From assembly GCA_014380155.1 (NCBI GenBank), contig JACMKJ010000099.1, positions 1-6,969 on the forward strand: DNA of 6,969 bases, given 5' to 3'. Made by a program: the position numbers and the translations under genes. Within the stretch, counting starts at the first letter, position 1. The number at the start of each line of letters is the position of its first letter. The stretch is from Rhizobacter sp. (GTDB taxonomy: Bacteria > Pseudomonadota > Gammaproteobacteria > Burkholderiales > Burkholderiaceae_C). This document shows positions 1 through 5,793 of this stretch, in pieces. Below the pieces are notes generated by a model. The model saw nothing but the letters and a program-made list of their open reading frames with translations. It was not told where the DNA came from and did not search any database.

Positions 1-806
1 CGAGCGGCGGCCCTTGCGCCGAGTGGGCCCGCCGCCTGCCCAACCTGAGCCGCGCGCTGTGCGAACAGGCCGCGTTGGTGGCGCCGGGCGCGACCTCGGT
101 CAAGGGGGTTCCGCTCTATGTGCGCGACGTGCGCACGCCGGTGGCCGAGCCGGTCTGGCTGCTGCCCTCCCTACCGGCCAAGCCGCCCAAGGCGCCGCGT
201 CGGGTGCTGGTGATCGGTGGCATCCACGGCGACGAGCTGTCGTCCACCTCGTTGGTGTTCCACTGGATCGCCCTGGCCAACCACGCTGCCGCCGGCATCG
301 ACTGGCGCTTCCTGCCCGCCCTGAACCCCGACGGCCTGATGCTGCCGCGCCCGAGCCGGGTCAACGCCAACGGGGTCGACCTCAACCGCAACTTCCCCAC
401 GCCACGTTGGGCAAAAGAGGCGCCGGCCTACTGGGCCCACCGTACCAAGAAAGACCCACGCCGCTACCCCGGGCGCGCCGCGCTGTCGGAGCCCGAGAGC
501 CGCTTTGTCGTGGAGACGCTGGCCAGCTGGAAGCCCGACCTCATCGTGGCCGTGCACGCCCCGTACGGCGTGCTCGATTACGACGGCCCCCGCGAGCCGC
601 CCAAGCGCCTGGGTCGCCTGGAGCTCGACCGGGTGGGAGTATTCCCGGGCTCGCTGGGGCACTACGGCGGCCTGCACAAAGGTGTGCCCGTGGTCACCAT
701 CGAGCTGCCAAGCGCGATCCGCACACCCACCGACGCCGAGATGCGCGAGATGTGGTTCGACCTGCTGCGCTGGGTGGGCGAGCGGATGACGATCACCGAA
801 CGTTAG
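1..806 (+). CDS. M14 family zinc carboxypeptidase, MpaA-like murein peptide amidase (5' partial)
   Basis: The reading frame is open from the left edge (first full codon at base 3) to a TAG at 804-806, so the N-terminus is missing. A TTG at 75 could start translation, but the residues before it look coding, so I treat the gene as partial. Numbered from base 3, the M14 hallmarks are all present: the zinc pair H75 and E78 in GGIHGDE, the substrate-binding stretch GVDLNRNFP at about 124-132, the third zinc ligand H185 in AVHAP, and the catalytic glutamate E234 in VVTIELP. The NANGVDLNRNFP stretch and the GS-(F/L)-G segment before the catalytic Glu resemble E. coli MpaA, which cleaves gamma-D-Glu-mDAP in recycled murein peptides. 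That substrate is inferred from the family. Two cysteines (5 and 20) precede the core, so a secreted form is possible, but the missing start hides any signal peptide. The next gene follows after 10 bases. Confidence 0.88.
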   Translation, partial: SGGPCAEWARRLPNLSRALCEQAALVAPGATSVKGVPLYVRDVRTPVAEPVWLLPSLPAKPPKAPRRVLVIGGIHGDELSSTSLVFHWIALANHAAAGIDWRFLPALNPDGLMLPRPSRVNANGVDLNRNFPTPRWAKEAPAYWAHRTKKDPRRYPGRAALSEPESRFVVETLASWKPDLIVAVHAPYGVLDYDGPREPPKRLGRLELDRVGVFPGSLGHYGGLHKGVPVVTIELPSAIRTPTDAEMREMWFDLLRWVGERMTITER

Positions 807-810
807 GGAG
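805..810 (+). promoter_or_regulatory. Ribosome binding site for the BamE-like gene
   Basis: AGGGAG lies 6 bases before the ATG at 817 and overlaps the TAG stop of the preceding carboxypeptidase gene. This fixes the start of the small gene and suggests translation coupled to the gene before it. Confidence 0.6.
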
Positions 811-816
811 CGAAAC

Positions 817-1104
817 ATGACCATCACCAAAGCACTCGTCTTCTACATCCTTTCAGCGGCGTGCGCGCTCGCGGTTGCCGCTGACGCACGTGAACGCAGC
901 TTCCTCAGCAAGGGCATGCAGGAGGGCGAAGTTTTGTTCAGAGTCGGCAAACCAGACCACGAAGCGTTGATCAACAACGTCAAGGGGCAACCGGAAGAGA
1001 AGACCTGGACATATTTCCCACATGCGAGAGATCCCCAAACCCTCACGGTCGTCACCTTTCGAGCCGGAATCGTTGCCAGCATTGAGCGCAAGATCGCACG
1101 CTAG
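817..1104 (+). CDS. Small exported protein with BamE/SmpA-like pattern
   Basis: A 95-residue protein starting at an ATG with a good ribosome binding site. Residues 1-24 look like a Sec signal peptide: Lys5, a hydrophobic stretch of about 6-20, and AxA-type cleavage options after A21 or A24. The S-A-A-C at 13-16 is a poor lipobox, so a soluble periplasmic product is more likely than a lipoprotein. The mature part has the order Gly-Met...GEV...VGKPD (33-47), then KTWTYFP (62-68), then a hydrophobic strand and a final FRAGIVASIER (81-91). This layout of an 'xGM..xEV...GxP' helix followed by W-x-Y and F-x-x-G-x-V strands is that of SmpA/OmlA (BamE-like) folds, which often occur in small envelope proteins of unknown role. 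The assignment rests on pattern only, and the function is unknown. It is probably co-transcribed with the carboxypeptidase gene. Its GC content is visibly lower than that of the genes at the window's edges. Confidence 0.8.
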   Translation: MTITKALVFYILSAACALAVAADARERSFLSKGMQEGEVLFRVGKPDHEALINNVKGQPEEKTWTYFPHARDPQTLTVVTFRAGIVASIERKIAR

Positions 1105-1153
1105 CTGAGCGTGTGTGCCATGCGAGACGGCAGGCCTCACCCAACCCAACACC

Positions 1154-1648
1154 ATGTCGCACCGATCCATCCTTTCGCAAACTGTCGGTCTCGCAGGCTG
1201 GCTGGCCATCGTGTTCGTCACCGCGGCCATTGGCTCGGTCGCCTCCATCGAGGCGGGCACGTTCTACACACAATTGACTCGGCCGGCCTGGGCTCCCCCC
1301 GTGTCCGCCTTTGGGCCAGTGTGGTCGGTTCTCTACGTGCTCATGGGCATTTCCGTTTGGTTGGTGTGGCGTGAGCAAGGTGCCCGCCACCTGAGAGCCG
1401 CGCTGACGCTCTTCATTGCCCAGCTGTTCGCCAATGCACTCTGGTCCTGGTTGTTCTTCGCCTGGCACCAAGGCGCATTCGCCTTCGCGGAGGTGCTGGT
1501 TCTTCTGGCTCTCATTGCGGCCACCATCGCGGTGTTCTGGCGCATCAGTCGTTTGGCTGGCGTTCTCATGCTCCCCTATCTCGCCTGGGTCTGTCTGGCA
1601 TCCGCGCTCACGTGGTCGCTGTGGCAAAACAACCCAACGGTCTTGTAG
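1154..1648 (+). CDS. tspO: TspO/MBR family tryptophan-rich sensory protein
   Basis: A 164-residue inner-membrane protein with the five-helix TspO/MBR layout: approximate helices at 12-32, 55-72, 81-103, 108-128 and 134-158. Family marks are the loop W46-A-P-P49, FGPVW..LY (53-61), an Asn in helix 3 followed by W..LFF (94-102), and PYLAWV (141-146). It is very rich in Trp, as expected. TspO proteins bind tetrapyrroles such as protoporphyrin IX and, in Rhodobacter, modulate photosynthesis gene expression; the role here is unknown. I chose the ATG at 1154, which gives the usual family length. A GTG at 1115 in the same frame would add 13 polar residues without homology value. No good Shine-Dalgarno sequence precedes either start. 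The expected LN in the last helix is replaced by LT (152-153), a small departure. The neighbours give no functional hint. Confidence 0.92.
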   Translation: MSHRSILSQTVGLAGWLAIVFVTAAIGSVASIEAGTFYTQLTRPAWAPPVSAFGPVWSVLYVLMGISVWLVWREQGARHLRAALTLFIAQLFANALWSWLFFAWHQGAFAFAEVLVLLALIAATIAVFWRISRLAGVLMLPYLAWVCLASALTWSLWQNNPTVL

Positions 1649-1667
1649 CGAGCCCCCTTTTGTTCTC

Positions 1668-2120
1668 ATGCGCATCTCACTGGAAACACCGAATCAGCCC
1701 GAGGTCTTGCAGCTCATCGAAGAACTCGATGCCTTCCAGAAGCCGCTTTACCCGGCTGAGAGTCATCACGGAATAGACATTGCCGCCCTGTCGGCACCCC
1801 ATGTGCTTTTTGCGGTGGCGCGCGATGCACAGGGCCACGCCGCTGCTTGTGGTGCCATCGTGCTCGAAGCCACCTGCGGCGAGATCAAACGCATGTACAC
1901 ACGCCCTGCCAACAGAGGCCAAGGTCTCGCGCGAGACCTGCTCGGTTTTCTGGAGGGCGAAGCCAAACAACGAGGCTGCTCGCTGTTCGCGCTGGAGACC
2001 GGATACCTCCAACCCGAGGCCATCTCTCTGTATGAACGTTGCGGCTACGAGCGCTGTGGCCCGTTCGGGGGCTATGCCCAAGACCCGAACAGTGTCTTCA
2101 TGCGGAAGAATGCCGGCTGA
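1668..2120 (+). CDS. GNAT family N-acetyltransferase
   Basis: A 150-residue acetyl-CoA-dependent acetyltransferase of the GNAT fold, presumably cytosolic. Motif A, which binds the CoA pyrophosphate, is visible as the strand EIKRMYTRP (72-80) followed by R83-G-Q-G-L-A88 and the helix ARDLLGFLEGEAKQRG. The C-terminal part has ALETG (108-112), QPEAISLYERCGY (115-127) and a closing FGGY..DPNSVFM segment (133-145), typical of small free-standing GNAT enzymes that modify amino acids or other small amines. The substrate cannot be read from sequence. The frame stays open upstream inside tspO, but the ATG at 1668, 19 bases after the tspO stop, gives a normal GNAT N-terminus. No clear Shine-Dalgarno sequence is seen. 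It may be co-transcribed with tspO because of the short gap. Confidence 0.9.
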   Translation: MRISLETPNQPEVLQLIEELDAFQKPLYPAESHHGIDIAALSAPHVLFAVARDAQGHAAACGAIVLEATCGEIKRMYTRPANRGQGLARDLLGFLEGEAKQRGCSLFALETGYLQPEAISLYERCGYERCGPFGGYAQDPNSVFMRKNAG

Positions 2121-2129
2121 CCCCTCCAC

Positions 2130-2147
2130 TGGGTGGGTCACCGCCCA
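2130..2147 (+). other. Short GC-rich hairpin in the gap before the lipoprotein gene
   Basis: TGGGTGG (2130-2136) pairs with CCGCCCA (2141-2147) across a GTCA loop, with six Watson-Crick pairs and one G-T wobble. It sits 9 bases after the acetyltransferase stop codon. No run of T follows, so it is not a textbook intrinsic terminator. It may slow RNA polymerase, protect a 3' end or mean nothing. Confidence 0.3.
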
Positions 2148-2190
2148 TGTCAAACGTTAGACCATGATCCCGTACTCACCACCTTCCTAA

Positions 2191-2195
2191 AGGAG
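2191..2195 (+). promoter_or_regulatory. Ribosome binding site that decides a TTG start
   Basis: AGGAG (within AAAGGAG) lies 7 bases before the TTG at 2203. It is one of the best Shine-Dalgarno matches in the window and supports initiation at this rare codon. The only nearby downstream ATG lies inside the lipobox region and would destroy the signal peptide. Confidence 0.75.
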
Positions 2196-2202
2196 TTTTC
2201 CC

Positions 2203-2667
2203 TTGAGCCTCAAGAACTATTTCGGAGTTTTCGTTGCATCGGCAGCCCTCATGATCGCTGGCTGCGCCAGCACCACGCCGGGCGGCACGGCGCCCGTTGG
2301 AACCGCACCGGCTGCCGTCGTGGTGACAGAAGTGCCGACACTGAAAGTTGCCGTCGATTGCGGCAAATGCGAAGTGAAACCCACGATCCCGGGCCTCATC
2401 GTCGAGGGCTACAACGAAGCTGCGGCCAAGGCCGGCCACAAGGTGTCGGCGACCAAGGAAGCCAACCTTGTGATCAAGGAGTACACCGCACGCAACGACG
2501 CTGCACGCTTCCTGGCCGGCGCATTGGCCGGCAAAGACGAGATCAAGGCCGTGATCACCTACCAGGGAAAGACCCACGCCGTTGAAGACTACTACCGCAA
2601 TGCGTGGCTCGGCATCGACGTTCTCGCGAAGAAGATCGGCGAAATGACCCACGCACAAATCAAGTAA
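2203..2667 (+). CDS. Small outer-membrane lipoprotein of unknown function
   Basis: A 154-residue protein that starts at TTG, supported by a strong ribosome binding site. Residues 1-20 form a lipoprotein signal: K4, a hydrophobic core at about 8-19, and lipobox I18-A-G-C21. Ala follows the lipidated Cys, so the Lol sorting rule predicts the outer membrane. A Thr/Pro/Gly/Ala-rich linker (24-39) leads to a mature domain of about 110 residues. It holds a C53-G-K-C56 pair, then IVEGYNEAAAKAGHKV (66-81), EANLVIKEYTARNDAARFLAGALAG (86-110), an ITYQGKT strand (118-124) and a helical C-terminus. The strand-and-helix order and the Gly/Ala-rich middle recall DUF4410-like lipoproteins, but I am not confident of that. 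The CxxC could form a disulphide or bind metal. The next gene begins 9 bases after the stop, so they are probably co-transcribed. Confidence 0.88.
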   Translation: MSLKNYFGVFVASAALMIAGCASTTPGGTAPVGTAPAAVVVTEVPTLKVAVDCGKCEVKPTIPGLIVEGYNEAAAKAGHKVSATKEANLVIKEYTARNDAARFLAGALAGKDEIKAVITYQGKTHAVEDYYRNAWLGIDVLAKKIGEMTHAQIK

Positions 2668-2676
2668 GCGGGGTCC

Positions 2677-3156
2677 GTGCTCACCTTTCGACCGCTCACG
2701 GCCGCTGACCAGTCGCAGCTGTGGAGCTGGCTGCACATCGCGCTGTGGGACCCGCCGCCCGCGGGCCTGCGGCCGATCGAAGCGCTGCAGATTCCCGGCG
2801 TTCGCATCTACGCAGAGGCTTGGGGGCGACCAACCGATGTCGGCGTCGTCGCCCAAGTCGATGGGGTGGATGCAGGCGCTTGCTGGATGCGCTTGTTGCC
2901 GGTGGGGGTCGGCCTCGCGTCAATCGACGCCGAGACTCCCCAGCTTGGCATCGCGCTCGCGTCGCCGTACCAGCACCGAGGCCATGGGCGCCGGCTCATG
3001 CAGGCGGCACTGACGGCCGCTGCACAGGCGGGTTATGCGCGGGTCGCGTTGACCGTTCATCCGCAGAACCCGGCACAGCGTGTGTATGAGGCTTGCGGCT
3101 TTCGCAAGGTCGAAGTCCGCAACGCATACCACCTGATGGTGGCGAATGTGGTCTAG
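2677..3156 (+). CDS. GNAT family N-acetyltransferase
   Basis: A 159-residue GNAT acetyltransferase starting at GTG, 9 bases after the lipoprotein stop. The N-terminal FRPLTAAD (4-11) is the usual first strand of the fold, and the next Met is at residue 71, so the GTG start is well supported although its Shine-Dalgarno sequence (GCGGGG) is weak. Motif A is ELGIAL-like here (QLGIALASPY, 89-98) followed by Q99-H-R-G102-H-G104, which fits Q/R-x-x-G-x-G/A. Motif B is HPQNPAQRVYEACGF (128-142), with the Asn and Tyr common in this family. It differs clearly from the other GNAT gene in the window, so the two are not a recent duplication. The substrate is unknown. Its base composition is close to that of ampG and higher in GC than the preceding small genes. 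Confidence 0.9.
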   Translation: MLTFRPLTAADQSQLWSWLHIALWDPPPAGLRPIEALQIPGVRIYAEAWGRPTDVGVVAQVDGVDAGACWMRLLPVGVGLASIDAETPQLGIALASPYQHRGHGRRLMQAALTAAAQAGYARVALTVHPQNPAQRVYEACGFRKVEVRNAYHLMVANVV

Positions 3157-3220
3157 AGCCTGCCCACGCGGTTGACGCCAAGCCGCGGGGTCATCGGCCG
3201 TGCGCTGCACAGCGCGTCCC

Positions 3221-3226
3221 TAGAAT
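3221..3226 (+). promoter_or_regulatory. Probable -10 element of a leaderless ampG promoter
   Basis: TAGAAT matches the sigma-70 -10 consensus at five of six bases and ends 7 bases before the ampG ATG at 3234. Transcription would therefore start at or next to the A of the start codon. I find no good -35 hexamer at the usual distance; the nearest TTGAC match (3172-3177) is too far upstream. There is also no Shine-Dalgarno sequence before this ATG, which fits a leaderless mRNA. The promoter is inferred. Confidence 0.45.
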
Positions 3227-3233
3227 CGTGCCC

Positions 3234-4820
3234 ATGACCGCAGCCCCCCCGCTCAGCCTGCAAGCCCGCTTCACCGCCTTGCACCGGCTGCTGGTGGTCA
3301 CGCTGCTGGGTTTTGCCTCGGGCCTGCCGCTGGCGCTCACCGGCCAGGCCATGCAGGCCTGGCTGAGTGTCGAAGGGGTCGACATCGCGACCATCGGCTT
3401 TCTGAGCCTGGTCGGCCTGCCCTACACCTTCAAGTTCTTGTGGGCTCCGCTGATGGACCGCTTCGAGCTGCCCTGGCTCGGCCGGCGGCGTGGCTGGCTG
3501 GTGCTCACGCAGCTGGCGCTGGCCGCGGCCTTGTGGTGGATGTCGAGCACTTCGCCGACCGCGTCGATCCGCCTCTTTGCGCTGCTCGCAGTGCTGGTGG
3601 CTTTCATCTCGGCCTCGCAAGACGTAGTGGTCGACGCCTACCGCACCGACCTGCTGCCGGCGCGCGAGCGTGGCCTGGGTGCCTCGACCAGCGTGCTGGG
3701 CTACCGGCTGGCGATGATCCTCTCGGGCGGCATCGCCTTCATCTGGGTCGACCCCACCCAGGGCGGCGGCTGGTCGTGGCCCGAGGTCTACCGTTTCATG
3801 GCCGGCCTGATGGTGGCAGCGGCGGTGTTGTCGGCCCTGCTGCTGCCACGCCTGCCCGAAGAGTTGCGCCCGACCAGCGCGGCGCGCAACGACCTGCTCG
3901 GTTTTCTGGCCGTGGTGCTGGCGGTGGCGCTGGGCGTGGTGCTGAGCGACCGTTTCGGCCCGCCGATGGCGCGCGCGCTGCTCGCGCCGTTTTGGGAAGG
4001 CAGCCCTTTTTCCACCGACCTGCAGGGCAAATGGACTTCGCTGCTGGCCTTGCTGCTGGGGGTCGCTTTCACGCTGCCGCTGGCGGCCTGGGTGGCCAAG
4101 GCGGCGCGTTTCGAGACGCTGGTCGGCGGCTTGCGCAGCTACTTCAGCCAGAGCGGCGCGGGCGCTTTTCTGGCGTTCATCGTGCTCTACAAGCTGGGCG
4201 ACGCATTTGCCGGCTCGCTGATGACGCCCTTCCTGCTGAAGACCATGTTGTTCAGCCAGGCCGAGGTGGGCGTGGTCAACAAGCTGATCGGCTTGTGGCT
4301 CACCATCGGCGGCGCGCTGCTCGGCGGGGCGCTGATGTTCAAGCTGGGCTTGTGGCGCTCGCTGATGCTGTTTGGCCTGCTGCAGATGGCCAGCAACCTG
4401 GGTTTTTGGTGGCTGGCGATGCACGGCAAGGGCCTGATGCCCGGCCTGGTGATTCCGGCCTTCGACTGGGGCTTCGTCAAGCTCGCGCAGGCCACGCCGG
4501 TCGACGGCGGGTTGTTGATGGTGATTGCGGCAGAGAACCTCTCGGGTGGCATGGGCACCGCGGCGTTCGTGGCTTTCCTGATGAGCCTGTGCAACCAGCG
4601 TTTCACCGCCACCCAGTACGCGCTGTTGTCGGCTTTTGCGTCGGTGGGCCGGGTGTGGGTCGGGCCGCTGGCCGGCGTGATGGCCGAGACCATCGGCTGG
4701 CCGAGCTTCTTCATGGCCTCCACCGTGCTGGCCGCGCCGGCGCTGCTGATGTTGTGGTGGCTGCGCGGGCCGGTGCGCGCGCTTGAGGTCGATCCGAACG
4801 CCCCCAGGTTCGACGATTGA
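3234..4820 (+). CDS. ampG: Muropeptide permease AmpG (MFS transporter)
   Basis: A 528-residue inner-membrane protein of the major facilitator superfamily. AmpG imports GlcNAc-anhydroMurNAc peptides released during wall turnover, which feeds murein recycling and, where present, AmpR-controlled beta-lactamase induction. Recognition is direct. SGLPLALTGQ (29-38), QAWLSVEGVDIATIGFLSLVG (41-61) and FKFLWAPLMDR..PWLGRRRGW (67-88) closely match E. coli AmpG, as do ISASQDVVVDAYRTDLLP (125-142) and SVLGYRLAMILSGG (153-166). About 12-14 hydrophobic segments follow. It is longer than the E. coli protein (about 490 residues), partly through a central loop around 238-268. The frame is open upstream to 3093, but that stretch overlaps the preceding gene, and the ATG at 3234 gives the normal N-terminus. 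The gene has high GC content. No T-run terminator is seen in the 55 bases after it. Confidence 0.96.
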   Translation: MTAAPPLSLQARFTALHRLLVVTLLGFASGLPLALTGQAMQAWLSVEGVDIATIGFLSLVGLPYTFKFLWAPLMDRFELPWLGRRRGWLVLTQLALAAALWWMSSTSPTASIRLFALLAVLVAFISASQDVVVDAYRTDLLPARERGLGASTSVLGYRLAMILSGGIAFIWVDPTQGGGWSWPEVYRFMAGLMVAAAVLSALLLPRLPEELRPTSAARNDLLGFLAVVLAVALGVVLSDRFGPPMARALLAPFWEGSPFSTDLQGKWTSLLALLLGVAFTLPLAAWVAKAARFETLVGGLRSYFSQSGAGAFLAFIVLYKLGDAFAGSLMTPFLLKTMLFSQAEVGVVNKLIGLWLTIGGALLGGALMFKLGLWRSLMLFGLLQMASNLGFWWLAMHGKGLMPGLVIPAFDWGFVKLAQATPVDGGLLMVIAAENLSGGMGTAAFVAFLMSLCNQRFTATQYALLSAFASVGRVWVGPLAGVMAETIGWPSFFMASTVLAAPALLMLWWLRGPVRALEVDPNAPRFDD

Positions 4821-4875
4821 TGACGGCGTTTTAAACCGAGCGGAACAAGCCAGCCCTCCTGAAGTCTGACCTGCC

Positions 4876-5781
4876 ATGACCCACCTGCACACACCCTTCA
4901 CCTGCCACTGCCCGCTGCACTCGCGCCGCCTGTTCACCACCGTGCTTTTGGGCGGTGGCGCGCTGCTGGCCCTGCCCGCGCTGGCGCGCGAAGGCGTCGA
5001 CGTGGGGCCGCAATCGGTGTTCACCAAGGCCATCTCGGCGCAGCAGGTGGAGGCCATGGCCCAGCAAAACTATGTCGACATGAAACGCCAGGCCAGCGCC
5101 AAGGGCGCCCTGGTGCGTGACGACGACCCGCAGCTGATCCGCTTGCGAACCATCGCCAAGCGCCTGGTGCCGTTCAGCTATGAGTGGAACCCGCGGGCCC
5201 GCGAGTGGAAGTGGGAGGTCAGCCTGATCGGCTCCGACCAGATCAACGCGTTTTGCATGCCCGGCGGCAAGATCGCTTTCTACACCGGCATCTTGCAAAA
5301 GCTGCAGCTCACCGACGACGAGGTGGCCATGATCATGGGCCATGAGATCGCCCACGCGCTGCGTGAACACGCGCGCGAGCGCATGGGCAAGACGATGGCC
5401 ACCCGTGGCGGCATCGAGATCGCGGCGGCCATCTTCGGCCTGGGCAACGCCGGCCGGCTGGCGGCCGACATGGGGGGCCAGCTGCTCACGCTCAGGTTTG
5501 GCCGCGAAGACGAGTCGGAGGCCGACCTCGTCGGCATGGAGCTCGCTGCCCGTGGTGGCTACGACCCACGCGCTGGTGTGAGCCTGTGGAACAAGATGGC
5601 CGCCGCCAGCAAGGGCGCGCCGCCGCAGTTCTTGTCGACCCACCCTTCCGGGCCGACACGCATTCAAGACATCCAGGCCAGCCTGCCCAAGGTGGAGGGG
5701 CTGTATGCGAAGGCGCCCAAGCCAGAGCAGCGGTTCGGGCCGCCCAAGCCACTGGCCGCGCCGGCCGCCGGCAAAGGCTGA
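4876..5781 (+). CDS. Exported M48 family zinc metalloprotease
   Basis: A 301-residue M48 peptidase. The zinc site is H156-E-I-A-H160, with the third ligand in E213-S-E-A-D217. Supporting family motifs are NAFCMPGGKIAFYTGIL (124-140), LTDDEVAMIMGHE before the site, and STHPSGPTRI (254-263), the His-Pro motif near the end of the catalytic domain. It belongs to the stand-alone periplasmic type (LoiP/YcaL-like), which degrades damaged or misfolded envelope proteins; no TPR domain follows. Residues 16-37 form a signal peptide, S-R-R-L-F then a hydrophobic core and cleavage at ALA-RE. The twin arginine resembles a Tat motif. Ahead of it is an unusual 15-residue leader with H3, H5, C10, H11, C12 and H15. 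The C-terminus is Pro/Ala-rich. The start is the ATG 55 bases after ampG, with a poor ribosome binding site. Its stop is 12 bases from that of the convergent regulator gene. Confidence 0.93.
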   Translation: MTHLHTPFTCHCPLHSRRLFTTVLLGGGALLALPALAREGVDVGPQSVFTKAISAQQVEAMAQQNYVDMKRQASAKGALVRDDDPQLIRLRTIAKRLVPFSYEWNPRAREWKWEVSLIGSDQINAFCMPGGKIAFYTGILQKLQLTDDEVAMIMGHEIAHALREHARERMGKTMATRGGIEIAAAIFGLGNAGRLAADMGGQLLTLRFGREDESEADLVGMELAARGGYDPRAGVSLWNKMAAASKGAPPQFLSTHPSGPTRIQDIQASLPKVEGLYAKAPKPEQRFGPPKPLAAPAAGKG

Positions 5782-5793
5782 ACCGTAGCCGCC

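Noticed and set aside
1115..1153. GTG at 1115 as the start of tspO
   Set aside because: It adds 13 residues without hydrophobic or conserved character. The ATG at 1154 gives the family's normal length and N-terminus.
2152..2162. AAACGTTAGAC resembles the GTTRRRY core of an integron attC site, next to small promoterless genes
   Set aside because: No matching RYYYAAC arm such as GTCTAAC lies within the upstream 100 or so bases, and no similar site flanks the other small genes. The CGTTAG at 801-806 is simply the end of the carboxypeptidase gene.
3167..3187. Hairpin CGCGG...CCGCG between the second GNAT gene and ampG
   Set aside because: The arms are five GC pairs extended by one wobble and one T-A pair, with no T-run. 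Such pairings are common by chance at this GC content.
3440..4786. A 448-codon + strand frame overlapping ampG
   Set aside because: It is an Ala/Gly/Arg-rich shadow of the AmpG frame, without membrane segments or motifs.
3153..5057. A 634-codon open frame on the - strand opposite ampG
   Set aside because: Its translation is rich in Gln, Arg, His and Ala with no recognisable domain. It exists because ampG's codon bias leaves few stop triplets in the opposite frame. AmpG on the + strand is unambiguous.
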